Positions 35,338-44,270 of a stretch of 64,000 nucleotides of DNA are shown piece by piece (the first letter of the stretch is position 1; every line of letters begins with the position of its first letter). Source of the stretch: a virus; the IMG/VR virus record IMGVR_UViG_3300023174_000122, positions 21,344 to 85,343 of that record. One strand, 5' to 3'. Made by a program: the position numbers and the translations under genes. The notes beneath the pieces were generated by a model, which ran no database searches, had not been told where the DNA came from, and worked only from the letters and a program-made list of their open reading frames with translations.

Positions 35338-37922
35338 CTATTTTTATCAATCTTTTTTAAATCATTTAATTTCATATATATTTCATGATCTTGGATAGCT
35401 ATTAAATCACCAAATATACAATCGTCTCTTTTAGAACCTTTAACTATCACGATGTTTCCTTCTTCAAAATTCCTATCATTTAATAATTTGTTAGTCTCAA
35501 TATTATCGTTGAATATTAATACACTAATTGTGCTTGTTTCATCTGATATCTTTAGTCTAACATATCTTGTCTTTTTTGTATTTTTAGATATGCCAGAGAA
35601 CACTTCTTCTATTTGCCCAACGAATGCTACTTTAGAGTTTACTGGTTCATCTAATACATCAGATACATATTTAAGATTTTCTCTTTTCTCAGCAAAAATA
35701 TCTTTTAAATTTTTATTGTAAGTATATCCTAGAAGCTTCTTTTCGTAATACCAATTAGCAAAACTTTCGCTTTTGTTATTTTGTTCATATATACTTAAGT
35801 ATGGAGTATACTTTTCTTTGATCGTCTCTAGTCTATTATCTTTAATTACTACTTTATTTTTCTCATCTGTGAACTTATTAAGATGTTTAATAATTTTAAC
35901 TAAATCATAATCAAATTTGTTTGCAAAAGATATGGCATATTTTTTCTCCTTAGAAGTCAACATATTCCACAATTGAACTTCTAATACTATTTTACTTCTT
36001 GATTGATTGAATCCACTAAGTGCTCCAGCTTGAATTAATGCAGATAATGCTCCGATATTTAATCCAGCCTCTTCTGCCGCTTCAAATATTTCAAATTTAT
36101 TAGAGTATTTGTTTCTGAAGCTATTTAATTTTTCTATTGATTTGTCACTAATTCCTTTGATTGATAATAAACCAAATCTAATATCTTTATCCTCTATGGA
36201 GAAGTCCATTTCTGATTTAATAATATGCGGAGGAAGAAGTTTGATTCCGAAGTTATGCATTTCTTTTTGGATCTTAGATATTTCACCAATTGGATCTGGC
36301 TCATTCCTGCTCATCTTTAACAAAGATAAAAAGAATTGTTGAGGATAATTAAACTTAAGATAAATTGTGATTGCTGCTAGTCCAGCGTAAGCTATAGAAT
36401 GTGATTTATTAAATGAGTAGTTGGCAGAATCTTCTAGAATCTTCCATAGAATTTCGCCAACTTCTTTTGGAATTTTATTTTCTTTGCACTTTTGCTCAAT
36501 CTTTTGTTGCCAAGCTTTGATCTCTTCAGTTTTCTTTTTGCCTACAATTCTTCTTAAGATTTCTGCTTCATCTAAAGTAAACCCAATCTTATGAGCCATT
36601 TTCATTAATTGTTCTTGATATAAAGCAACTCCGCCAGTCTCTTTTAAAATTTCATCAAAGAACGGATGAATACTTTCTGATTGTTGATAATTTGTATGAG
36701 CTGCATATTTATCTACGAATTGAAGTGCTCCAGGTCTAGCCAAAGCAAGAACACCACTAAGCTCTTCTAGATTTTTTGGTTTAACTTTTTGACATACTCT
36801 GAAATTAGTTTCTGCTTCAATTTGAAATAAACCATGTGGGGATTTTAACTCTTGTAAATTTCTATAAATAGATTCATGATTTAAATCAATATCTTCTATT
36901 TTTATGTTAATGCTCTTGCAAACATTATCTACCACAGAAACGCTTCTTAAACCAAGAATATCTAACTTTATATTAAAAACGCTTGCCCAATTCATATCAA
37001 AACTAGATACCACTTCTTTATCTGAGGAAAATTCTGTTGGACATATAGTTTCTAGATCATAATATGAAAGCAGTACTCCAGAAGGATGCACTCCTTTGTT
37101 CTTAATCAAATCTCTTAATTTAAGAGCGATTTGGTAAGCTTCTTTATTTTCATCACACCAATCTTTAAACTGCTCAACTTCTACATAAGCTTCTGAAATA
37201 TCTTTTACTTGACCATAGGTTTTAGGAATTAAAGAAGAGATCATTGTCATTTCCTGCTCTGGTTTTTCAGCAACGATTTTACCGCACTCTTTAATAAGCA
37301 ATTTTCCACTTAAGCTATTAAAGGTTAATATTTTACTAGTTTTGCCTTTGAATTTATTTTCAAGATATTGGAGTACTTTTTGACGATTATAATAACAAAT
37401 ATCTAAATCTACGTCACACATCAAACTACCATCTAGATACGTTACTCCATCAACAACCTGCTTTTTAGCACGAATCTTGGATATAAATCTTTCAAAATAC
37501 AGGTCATACTTGACTGGATCGATTCTGGTAACGCCTACTAAATACAATATCAAAGATCCAGCGGCAGAACCTCTGCCTAAACCTACTGGAATATCGCTGG
37601 TTTTACAAAAATGGATAACATCCCATACCAATAATATATAATCAATAAACCCTAACTCTTTTAGGGTATCTAATTCGTGCTTTGCTCTATCAATATACTT
37701 CTTGTAATCCTTATGGGATTTATCGATATTTAAAGTTTTAAACCCATTTAATGCTAAAGCTCTTAAAAAATGATAATTGGATGAATCCTCGCTAATGCCT
37801 AAATGTCTTTTAGAGGCTAGATCAATTTCAAACTCAGGTAATCTTACTCCATGAATATCTAGTTCTGTATCTTCGAATTTATCTGAAAATTCTTTGATAT
37901 CGGAATAATTATGAGTCTTCAT
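35334..37922 (-). CDS. dnaE: DNA polymerase III alpha subunit, catalytic part without PHP domain
   Basis: This 862-residue protein covers palm, fingers, thumb and the C-terminal helix-hairpin-helix and OB region of bacterial DnaE. The nucleotide-binding GLGRGSAAGSL lies near residue 115. The catalytic aspartates lie in CDVDLDI (D170, D172) and KLDILGL (D321). The fingers include GVALYQEQLMKMA and AEILRRIVGKKK. The OB domain is near residue 760 (KVAFVGQIEEVFSG). The PHP domain is missing and is encoded by a separate gene three genes upstream. ATG 37922 is chosen because AGAGG lies 9 bases upstream; a TTG at 37949 has weaker support. It overlaps the small acidic-protein gene by 14 bases. It replicates the phage genome. 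Confidence 0.9.
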   Translation of the reverse strand: MKTHNYSDIKEFSDKFEDTELDIHGVRLPEFEIDLASKRHLGISEDSSNYHFLRALALNGFKTLNIDKSHKDYKKYIDRAKHELDTLKELGFIDYILLVWDVIHFCKTSDIPVGLGRGSAAGSLILYLVGVTRIDPVKYDLYFERFISKIRAKKQVVDGVTYLDGSLMCDVDLDICYYNRQKVLQYLENKFKGKTSKILTFNSLSGKLLIKECGKIVAEKPEQEMTMISSLIPKTYGQVKDISEAYVEVEQFKDWCDENKEAYQIALKLRDLIKNKGVHPSGVLLSYYDLETICPTEFSSDKEVVSSFDMNWASVFNIKLDILGLRSVSVVDNVCKSINIKIEDIDLNHESIYRNLQELKSPHGLFQIEAETNFRVCQKVKPKNLEELSGVLALARPGALQFVDKYAAHTNYQQSESIHPFFDEILKETGGVALYQEQLMKMAHKIGFTLDEAEILRRIVGKKKTEEIKAWQQKIEQKCKENKIPKEVGEILWKILEDSANYSFNKSHSIAYAGLAAITIYLKFNYPQQFFLSLLKMSRNEPDPIGEISKIQKEMHNFGIKLLPPHIIKSEMDFSIEDKDIRFGLLSIKGISDKSIEKLNSFRNKYSNKFEIFEAAEEAGLNIGALSALIQAGALSGFNQSRSKIVLEVQLWNMLTSKEKKYAISFANKFDYDLVKIIKHLNKFTDEKNKVVIKDNRLETIKEKYTPYLSIYEQNNKSESFANWYYEKKLLGYTYNKNLKDIFAEKRENLKYVSDVLDEPVNSKVAFVGQIEEVFSGISKNTKKTRYVRLKISDETSTISVLIFNDNIETNKLLNDRNFEEGNIVIVKGSKRDDCIFGDLIAIQDHEIYMKLNDLKKIDKNS

Positions 37923-38139
37923 TTTCATCTTCCTCTTGCTCTTTTTCAATTTTATCTATTTCTTCGTTAAAAACGTGCAAGCCTTTTGCTAGGATTTTCA
38001 TAGAGGCTCGATCTTTTAAACTATAAAAGACATCTGCTTTGCCCTTCTTCTTACCCTTTTCTATTGTTATAAGAAGATACTCTATACCATGATCTTCTAA
38101 ATTCTGTATGGTATCATAAACATTATCTAATGAGCCCAT
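37909..38139 (-). CDS. Small acidic-tailed protein
   Basis: This 76-residue protein is unrecognised. It has an alpha/beta core (GIEYLLITIEKGKKKGKADVFYSLKD) followed by a helix and a strongly acidic tail (EKEQEEDENEDS). It lies between the proofreading exonuclease and polymerase genes. It starts 1 base after the exonuclease stop and overlaps the polymerase gene by 14 bases, so it is probably translationally coupled to both. The strand-helix-acidic-tail layout also occurs in the small gene at 43563-43835. A role as a replisome accessory factor is only suggested by context. Confidence 0.5.
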   Translation of the reverse strand: MGSLDNVYDTIQNLEDHGIEYLLITIEKGKKKGKADVFYSLKDRASMKILAKGLHVFNEEIDKIEKEQEEDENEDS

Positions 38140-38140
38140 T

Positions 38141-38779
38141 TTATACCTCTATCTGCCATTTTAATTTGTTCCAAACTTTTAAATTCAAATCAAGATCATT
38201 TATTGCATCGTGAAGACTTTCATAATCATGCTCTATGCCATTCTCTTTACCCAAAAAGGTCAAAGAGCTTTTAACGTTTTTCTTTCTGGTATTAAGAATT
38301 TTATATTGATATTCAAGTAAATCATCTTTAGGCGTATAAATAGAATTATACTTAATGCCTCTTGCTACGGCATTAGTATCTATGATTTTATTCATTAAGC
38401 CTTTCCAATTCGATTGCATAGTTTTATAATATTCTTTTATAAGATAAATGTCAAATCCTAAAATATTATGTCCAATTATATAATCTGCATTATCGAGCCA
38501 ATCTTTTATAGTAGGAAATACTTCTTTTGGATCAAATCCTTCTTTCTGAACTTTTCTATGATCATATCTTGTGATCCTCGCAGCATCTTCACTTATCTTC
38601 AAATCTGTATCCCATTTTAAATAGAAATTTTTCTGGTCTATCTTCTTGTCACCTTTAACTTTTATCATTGCTATTTGCCAAGGAATATTGTGACAAAAAT
38701 TAAGGCAAAGATTAAATGTTTCGCAATCTATAAAAACTATAGTCTTATCCTTATCGTATCTTAAAAGATGCTCGTCCAT
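38141..38779 (-). CDS. DEDDh 3'-5' exonuclease (proofreading subunit-like)
   Basis: This 212-residue protein has the DnaQ/RNase T exonuclease motifs: D18-x-E20 (FIDCET), Exo II GHNILGFD with D110, and Exo III H190-x4-D195. The histidine form makes it DEDDh. It probably removes misincorporated nucleotides for the split DNA polymerase III encoded next to it, or trims recombination intermediates. It is sandwiched exactly between the PHP-domain gene (start adjacent at 38780) and the acidic protein gene. PolC-type polymerases carry such an exonuclease inserted inside their own PHP domain. Here it lies between separated PHP and core genes. Confidence 0.85.
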   Translation of the reverse strand: MDEHLLRYDKDKTIVFIDCETFNLCLNFCHNIPWQIAMIKVKGDKKIDQKNFYLKWDTDLKISEDAARITRYDHRKVQKEGFDPKEVFPTIKDWLDNADYIIGHNILGFDIYLIKEYYKTMQSNWKGLMNKIIDTNAVARGIKYNSIYTPKDDLLEYQYKILNTRKKNVKSSLTFLGKENGIEHDYESLHDAINDLDLNLKVWNKLKWQIEV

Positions 38780-39526
38780 TTAACTCCTTTTATTAATGCT
38801 TTCAAAACAAAATTCATTACTTGACATATGATCTAAATTAGGTTTGTTTAAAATGCTTCTATTGTTAATGCACCTAAAAGTTAGGTAAGCTTTAAAATCT
38901 TCTCTTGAATTATAAAAAATGCTTTGTGCTTTATATATTTTTAGATCATTTTTTTCTGCAAAAGATAAAGCCCTTTGTTTTACTAGCGAATCAAATGGTA
39001 GATCATTATCTTCTATAAAGAATATAGGCTTCGTAAAATCAAACTGAGGAATACAAAGACTATTCTTAAGAGTATTATTAAATATAAAAGAATCATAAAA
39101 AGGTATACATAAAATTAAATCATCAGTCCAATTTTTAGAAATTGTTTCATAATCCAATCTTGGTTCATAATAAAAACCTTCTTTTGATGCGATGCTGTAA
39201 AGCTTTGTTAACCGCTGGTATCCTTCTTTATTTTTAAAAAATAAAATAATCTTTGAAGATTTGGTCTTTGACTCTTCGGATTTATCGCTCATTGATTCGG
39301 TAACAGATATTCTTAATCCATAATTTAATTTGATATTATTTTTACGACAATTAGAATAAGCTTCAAGAAATGAAGACATGTTATCTTCTACTAGATAAAG
39401 CTCTTTCATTTTGTTTTGTTTACAGATTTGGATAATAGAATCTGGATAATCATCTTTTTCGTCTTTATCTTCAAGTGTCAAAATAGACCTACCCAAAGAA
39501 TAGTGAGATTTAAACAGCGGTATCAT
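38780..39526 (-). CDS. DNA polymerase III alpha, PHP-domain half
   Basis: This 248-residue protein matches the N-terminal PHP domain of DnaE. FKSHYSLGRSI is the PHP motif 1 strand (the usual HxHS is changed to KSHYS). IILFFKNKEGYQRLTKLYSIASKEGFYYEPRLD corresponds to the EGYxNLxxLxSxAxxEGFYYKPRxD block. A final segment is DFKAYLTFRCINNRSIL. The catalytic half is encoded at 35334-37922. The change in motif 1 suggests that metal-dependent phosphoesterase activity is lost, as in many DnaE proteins. It starts the gene set with the exonuclease and polymerase and is separated by 32 bases from the upstream nuclease gene. Confidence 0.75.
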   Translation of the reverse strand: MIPLFKSHYSLGRSILTLEDKDEKDDYPDSIIQICKQNKMKELYLVEDNMSSFLEAYSNCRKNNIKLNYGLRISVTESMSDKSEESKTKSSKIILFFKNKEGYQRLTKLYSIASKEGFYYEPRLDYETISKNWTDDLILCIPFYDSFIFNNTLKNSLCIPQFDFTKPIFFIEDNDLPFDSLVKQRALSFAEKNDLKIYKAQSIFYNSREDFKAYLTFRCINNRSILNKPNLDHMSSNEFCFESINKRS

Positions 39527-39558
39527 TTATATTAGGTTAACAGCAATTTTATAAAAAA

Positions 39559-40509
39559 TCAATCTAAAAAATTATCTTTCTTTGGGCTGCCTTGTTCGTT
39601 ATTAAATTTTGGGCATCCTTCGTACTTTCTTGTTTCTATTTTAAATCCATCAATATTTTTAAAATCATTATTTAAGCTGGTTTCTATGACCTCTCCACCT
39701 TGATTTATTTTAACATAATAATCATAAGAAGCTTTATATGGGCAGACCCAAGATCCTATACCACACATCCATTTATTCTTTGGACTATCTACTGCAAAAT
39801 TAGCCCTTGCGCTTTCTTCATCAAAATTATTTATATATTCATTAATATGCTCTAAGTAATATTCAAAACCTTTGATCTGTTCGTCATTAAATGAAAGCTC
39901 TTGAGTAGGCTTTTTGGGAAATCTAAGGAAAAGGAATTTAACTATGGGTTTTAATTTAGGCCAAAGCTTTTTGCTTGCTAGACTATACATCATCGCTTGG
40001 ATATTGGCTTCAAGCTCATCTCCTCGGAATTTATATTTGGAGCTCTTGTAGTCGATTATATGCATTTCTTTTTTGATTTTAATGGGCTTATCCATAAACC
40101 CACGAATATGATATTTAGGTTGGTCATTTTGAATATTAAAGGCATACTCTGGTTTCACTATCTTTCCATTTTCCCCAAAGAAATCTTCTTTAAGTCCGAC
40201 TAGAATCATTTCATCTAATAGTTCATAATTGGATTCAGCCAGACCCACTTTCAAGGATAATTTTTTAACTAATTTAGATATGCCTTTGCTACCATTAATT
40301 GCATTATTTTTAATTATGATATCATAATGTCTTTTATGTCTTTCTTTTAATAGTAATTCAAAAACTGTATGACAAATCGTACCTCTCAAAGCTCCTTCAT
40401 TCTGAGCTTGAGGAATTTTATCATGATAATTGTTCCAGTAAACCCAAGAACATGTTTCAAGGGTTTTTATTCTAGAGGCTGATAAAACTTTTAAAGCGCT
40501 TTTTTCCAT
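39559..40509 (-). CDS. PD-(D/E)XK nuclease, RecB/Cas4-like
   Basis: This 316-residue protein has a RecB-family nuclease core: RIKTLETCSWVYWNNYHDKIP near the N-terminus, GTICHTVFELLLKE, then IRGFMDKPIKIKKEMHIIDYKSSK with the D...D-x-K catalytic set, and EANIQAMMYSLASKK. Four cysteines (the N-terminal LETCS, then WMCGIGSWVCP and EGCP near the end) resemble the iron-sulphur cluster of Cas4/AddB nucleases. It probably processes DNA ends in recombination-dependent replication. It overlaps the primase gene upstream by 19 bases. Confidence 0.75.
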   Translation of the reverse strand: MEKSALKVLSASRIKTLETCSWVYWNNYHDKIPQAQNEGALRGTICHTVFELLLKERHKRHYDIIIKNNAINGSKGISKLVKKLSLKVGLAESNYELLDEMILVGLKEDFFGENGKIVKPEYAFNIQNDQPKYHIRGFMDKPIKIKKEMHIIDYKSSKYKFRGDELEANIQAMMYSLASKKLWPKLKPIVKFLFLRFPKKPTQELSFNDEQIKGFEYYLEHINEYINNFDEESARANFAVDSPKNKWMCGIGSWVCPYKASYDYYVKINQGGEVIETSLNNDFKNIDGFKIETRKYEGCPKFNNEQGSPKKDNFLD

Positions 40510-41396
40510 TGAAGTATTTCCTCTCTTGTCATCTCTCCAAAATCTTTTTTAACGGGTAGGGCGATTTTGAGTTGTCGTTGATCAAAGTATCTTTTAAGTC
40601 TAGAATAGATTTTATCTGCTCCAATATTTCCTGCCATATTTTTATTTGAATCATTATTCAAACTAATATATATCTTTTTAATATCTAATTTGAGCATATG
40701 ATTTAATATGGGCAAACTGAGACTAGTGCCGAAGGTAACTAAAACATTTTTAACGCCACTTTGCCATAAATTTAACATATCTCCTACGCTCTCTACCAGT
40801 ATTACTTCTCTTTGTTCTTGCAGTATAGAATCATTTAAAAATAATGGATATAAAAAGTCGCTTTTTTCTCCAAGATGTTTCCATTTTATCTTAGATATAT
40901 TTGTAACATCTCTACCAGAGAATCCTATGATATTATTTTTTAAATTGAAAATAGGAAAAACATATCTATTCTTCATTTTACCAGCGTGGGCTACACCACC
41001 TTTAAATTGAGATATAGTTTCTTGGGTTATATTTCTATTGATCCAGTAATCGTGCCGATTCTCTAGTCTATCTAAAATGTTTATATCAAAACTTTTTGCA
41101 GATTTAATTAAAGGCTTTTCTACATCTGAAGCAATTTGAGATATGAAATTTTTATTTTTAAGCCATTGTTTGGCTTCATCAACGTCATCTAATTTTAAAG
41201 TTAATTTGACTAATGAATTTAAATCGCCACTTATGTTTTGTTTAAAGTCAAACCAGTTGCCACTATTTTTTTCTATTTTTAATACTGTATCGTTATCACT
41301 ATCTCTATATAGTGGTCTTGTTCGGTATTCCTTACCATGGTCTTTCAACTTGTATCCTAAATCCGTAAGGACTTGAAAGACGTTTAATTCTTCCAT
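40491..41396 (-). CDS. dnaG: DnaG-type primase without zinc ligands
   Basis: The catalytic core of this 301-residue protein is clear: RYVFPIFNLKNNIIGFSGRDV matches the DnaG RNA-polymerase core, and TOPRIM signatures are visible (VILVESVGDMLNLWQSGVKNVLVTFGTSLS; then IYISLNNDSNKNMAG in place of DGDxAG). The N-terminal region corresponds in layout to the CHC2 zinc domain (RTRPLYRDSDN, then NWFDFKQNISGD), but all zinc-binding Cys/His positions are absent. A C-terminal helicase-binding domain is not evident. It makes RNA primers for the phage fork with the DnaB-type helicase encoded two genes upstream. The start overlaps ThyX by 13 bases. Confidence 0.75.
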   Translation of the reverse strand: MEELNVFQVLTDLGYKLKDHGKEYRTRPLYRDSDNDTVLKIEKNSGNWFDFKQNISGDLNSLVKLTLKLDDVDEAKQWLKNKNFISQIASDVEKPLIKSAKSFDINILDRLENRHDYWINRNITQETISQFKGGVAHAGKMKNRYVFPIFNLKNNIIGFSGRDVTNISKIKWKHLGEKSDFLYPLFLNDSILQEQREVILVESVGDMLNLWQSGVKNVLVTFGTSLSLPILNHMLKLDIKKIYISLNNDSNKNMAGNIGADKIYSRLKRYFDQRQLKIALPVKKDFGEMTREEILQWKKAL

Positions 41397-42040
41397 TCTA
41401 ATGCCTCTGCTATTACTGGAAAGTTATTTATGAATATTTTTTTACATTCATCAGCAATCAATCTGTGTTCTTTTTGGGTGTTCTCTTGAGTTCTTAATTC
41501 AATATAGTGAATCCAACTTCTTAAAGACCCTTTCATATACATTGTAGTTTGCGTTGTTAATGGTAAAACCATTCTTGCAACTTCTTTAGCTATCCCATTA
41601 TCAATCATTGTTTGATAACAATGCTCCGACAAAGAAAGAGATTCTGCTAAAAGTGCATTTAAATTATTAAACTCTGGATGATTTTTAGGTAAAAGATCTT
41701 CTCCAACTTGCCTATTCTTACTTCCTTGAAGTCTTAACTCTACGTCTTCGTAATCGGTGGCTTCGCTATATCTTTGTGAAAATTCTTGGAAGCTAAATGA
41801 TCTATGCCTTAAAATTTGAGCAGCAATTCCACGGCTAGTTTTAATTTCAACGCACATATCAACAAGCTCAAATGGACTCCAATGCTTATGTTTAATTAGA
41901 AATTTTAATAGTTTTGGAGCGCTTTCAAGATTCATTTGATTAGACGGATTGCTAACTCTAGCACAAAATGCAACTAAATCTTCTGCATTTTTAATTTCTT
42001 TAATCTCTGGTTTTGTTACTGATACTAAATTTACGTTCAT
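41384..42040 (-). CDS. thyX: Flavin-dependent thymidylate synthase ThyX
   Basis: This 218-residue protein carries the diagnostic ThyX motif RHRSFSFQEFSQRYS (residues about 78 to 92; RHRxxSxxxxSxRYS). It makes dTMP from dUMP with methylene-tetrahydrofolate and FAD, supplying thymidine for phage replication. Length is typical of the family. The start overlaps the helicase stop by 4 bases and the stop region overlaps the primase start, so it is translated within the replication operon. Phage ThyX genes are common. Its place between helicase and primase marks an early metabolic module. Confidence 0.9.
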   Translation of the reverse strand: MNVNLVSVTKPEIKEIKNAEDLVAFCARVSNPSNQMNLESAPKLLKFLIKHKHWSPFELVDMCVEIKTSRGIAAQILRHRSFSFQEFSQRYSEATDYEDVELRLQGSKNRQVGEDLLPKNHPEFNNLNALLAESLSLSEHCYQTMIDNGIAKEVARMVLPLTTQTTMYMKGSLRSWIHYIELRTQENTQKEHRLIADECKKIFINNFPVIAEALEWKN

Positions 42041-43521
42041 AGTATTTCTCCATCATTTTGATTAGAATCATTAAGTTCGTAACGCTCTCTTTGAGAAGCG
42101 GATACATCGTTCAAAGAACCGCGCTCTTCAATATTAAAATTTTCTACTTGATAATTCAAGTAATTCTGCGCCCATGTTTCTTTGCCAGTGCAATCTAATC
42201 TTCTAACTAGATCTTGGTGACCCGCAGCATCTTTACCTTGAAATCTAGTTTTTGTTGGTATCAATTTATGCGTACCAAATGCTTGACCATCTAAAGCAAG
42301 CTCATCTAAAGTTTTTCTTCTAAAGATTGCTACAAAAGAAGCAAACCATTGAAGTCTATCTGATAAAGAGATTACTGAGCTATCGTCAACTACCTCTGCA
42401 CCTTTTCTATTAAAGCTTTCTCCAGTTCTATTTAATTGCATCGCAGTAATAACTGGACATTGAATCTCTTCTGATATCCTTTTAAGTTTATCAATTTTAT
42501 CTCCAATAGCTTGGTGCTCTGCCCAATTTTGACCGACCTTTTCTCCAGTTAATTTTATATAATCGTAAGCAATCATAGCTTGATTTCCTCTGCCAACTTT
42601 TGAAAGATACCATCTGCGGATAATAGAACAAATTTGATCTATGTTTTTGTTACCGACATGATAATGAAAATATTCATACTTCTTTACCTTGCTCCAAGCT
42701 TCTCTTACTTTCCTTGTCATCTCTTCATTTTTACGCCAGTTACCAGTTTCAAGATACCAAACTGGTACTCCGCTCAAAGATGCAACCATTCTTAATTGAA
42801 TATCTACAGTTTGCATTTCGGTATCTAGAATTAAAGTTTTAGTTTTGTTCTTGGGATTAATAGCGGTCTTAAAGCAAATATCATTAAGCCAAGTCGACTT
42901 TCCTTGGCCAGGTCTACTAGCGATAGCATAAATATTACCATTTTTCAAACCACCATACATTCTATTAAATTCTGAATATGGAGTGATTAGTCCAGTTTCA
43001 TCTTTAGGTGTATTTCCTCTTTCTTCGATAAGATCTTCTACTCCTTCGAAAATATTAATTGGTATATCATTTTCAGAATAAGAGGATATTTTTTTGTTGT
43101 ATATGCCATCTATCTTACCAATAATCTCATCTAATGAATCTTCTGCATTTTTAGTAACATATTCTTTAAGATTATCTGCTGTTTGACAAAGCTCTCTTCG
43201 AACTCTAAATTTAATTAATTCCTTGCAAGCTGTCATAGTAGCTTCTTCTGTGATCTGAGAAAAGGTTAAATTATCTATATAATCAAAAATATTAATTTCA
43301 TCTTTAAAAGATATGCCTAAGTTCTTTATCTTTTCTGCTAATAAGACTTTATCTACATTTTCGCCTTTATATTTGACATTCTTAAATACTGAATAAATAG
43401 TAGAATGGACATCATTAAAGAAGTCATTTTCAGATAAAAAGACATCAATATCAGCGAATAAATCTTGATATTTTAATAAACCGCTAAGAACATGGCGTTC
43501 TACTTGTAAGGAGTAAATCAT
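42037..43521 (-). CDS. dnaB: Replicative DNA helicase, DnaB type
   Basis: This 494-residue protein has an N-terminal helical domain (YSLQVERHVLSGLLKYQDLF) and a RecA-fold helicase core with Walker A ASRPGQGKST (residues 201 to 210). TLILDTEMQ is followed by a Walker B-type AMIAYDYIKL and the arginine-finger region RTGESFNRKGAEVVDDSSVI with PVITAMQLNRTGES. The family unwinds the fork as a hexamer, 5' to 3'. It heads a separate transcript: a good promoter (TTGACT, 17 bases, TATCAT) ends 9 bases before the ATG. It is followed by overlapping ThyX and primase genes. Confidence 0.9.
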   Translation of the reverse strand: MIYSLQVERHVLSGLLKYQDLFADIDVFLSENDFFNDVHSTIYSVFKNVKYKGENVDKVLLAEKIKNLGISFKDEINIFDYIDNLTFSQITEEATMTACKELIKFRVRRELCQTADNLKEYVTKNAEDSLDEIIGKIDGIYNKKISSYSENDIPINIFEGVEDLIEERGNTPKDETGLITPYSEFNRMYGGLKNGNIYAIASRPGQGKSTWLNDICFKTAINPKNKTKTLILDTEMQTVDIQLRMVASLSGVPVWYLETGNWRKNEEMTRKVREAWSKVKKYEYFHYHVGNKNIDQICSIIRRWYLSKVGRGNQAMIAYDYIKLTGEKVGQNWAEHQAIGDKIDKLKRISEEIQCPVITAMQLNRTGESFNRKGAEVVDDSSVISLSDRLQWFASFVAIFRRKTLDELALDGQAFGTHKLIPTKTRFQGKDAAGHQDLVRRLDCTGKETWAQNYLNYQVENFNIEERGSLNDVSASQRERYELNDSNQNDGEIL

Positions 43522-43530
43522 TCAATATAT

Positions 43531-43559
43531 ATGATACCAAACTAAAAATTAAAAGTCAA
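43531..43559 (-). promoter_or_regulatory. Sigma70-like promoter for DnaB-type helicase
   Basis: TTGACT (43554-43559), a 17-base spacer ending GG, and TATCAT (43531-43536), 9 bases before the ATG. It has the same GG-TATCAT end as the promoter for the gene at 30987, suggesting a shared phage promoter class. Confidence 0.6.
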
Positions 43560-43562
43560 GTT

Positions 43563-43835
43563 TTAACTATCCTCGTCATCATGTTCTTCATCTTCTTTTT
43601 CGTTATTTCTATTAATTAAATCTGTGGTAGCTTCAAAGTTTAATTGATCAACGCTTTGGCCCCATGTATTTAAATAATATAAAAGAGCCATAGCATTTAT
43701 TTGATTATCAAATTTTGTATATACTTGGGGTTCGCCTTTTGCAGAGAAATTAAATAAAATATACCCACCATAACTGCACTCGTCAATCTGTTTTAATAAA
43801 GACTCTGGAAAGTTAAATTTTTTCTTATTAGTCAC
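43563..43835 (-). CDS. Small acidic-tailed protein
   Basis: This 90-residue protein begins at GTG. It is unrecognised: an alpha/beta core (GGYILFNFSAKGEPQVYTKFDNQINAMALLYYLN) precedes a long acidic tail (EKEDEEHDDEDS). Its order of strand, basic or polar loop, helix and acidic tail is similar to the 76-residue protein at 37909-38139, also placed among replication genes. They may be distant paralogues or functional analogues, such as single-strand DNA or polymerase-interacting acidic factors. No ribosome-binding site was seen. Confidence 0.4.
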   Translation of the reverse strand: MTNKKKFNFPESLLKQIDECSYGGYILFNFSAKGEPQVYTKFDNQINAMALLYYLNTWGQSVDQLNFEATTDLINRNNEKEDEEHDDEDS

Positions 43836-43850
43836 TATAAACTTTTACAC

Positions 43851-44270
43851 TTAAATGATAAGTACTCCACACTTTTCTTCTATATATTGTGGTGATAAAT
43901 TTTGAAGGTCATCTTCGTAAAGTTCTAAGAATTTAAATTGATTTGAGTCTATCCATTTTTCTTTCTTTACATCTCTTTTAATGCTCTCAAGATACTTTAA
44001 TCTAGAATTATCATGAAAGAATTTATTAAATGATTCATGCTGTGCTCCTTGTATCTCAACAGCTATCTTTTTCGTTGCATTTAATAAGTCTATCTTAAGC
44101 ATGCTTCCATAAACTGGGAATTCTTCGTAAACTATATTATTCTTCCAATAAGGGTAAAAAAATGATTTAAACTTATATTGAAGTTTGCTTCTACTTTTAG
44201 CCTCCCAATTTATTAAGTATCTTCTGACGTTTTTGTTAACGAGTTTTCCGTTAACATTTAAAAGTCTCAT
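43851..44270 (-). CDS. PD-(D/E)XK-type endonuclease
   Basis: This 139-residue protein has a restriction-endonuclease-like core: FPVYGSMLKIDLLN, then KKIAVEIQGAQHESF (E-x-Q in place of E-x-K) and a helix with KYLESIKRDVKKEKWI, finishing FKFLELYEDD. The order D...ExQ...helix...strand fits small phage nucleases of the Vsr/DUF559-like type. It may act in recombination or mismatch or resolvase steps. It overlaps the recombinase stop by 4 bases, so it is coupled to the strand-exchange protein gene. The substrate is not known. Confidence 0.55.
   Translation of the reverse strand: MRLLNVNGKLVNKNVRRYLINWEAKSRSKLQYKFKSFFYPYWKNNIVYEEFPVYGSMLKIDLLNATKKIAVEIQGAQHESFNKFFHDNSRLKYLESIKRDVKKEKWIDSNQFKFLELYEDDLQNLSPQYIEEKCGVLII

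Noticed and set aside
38780-39526. Split intein at the DnaE junction
   Set aside because: Neither half ends or begins with a recognisable intein splice motif, so simple gene fission is the better explanation.
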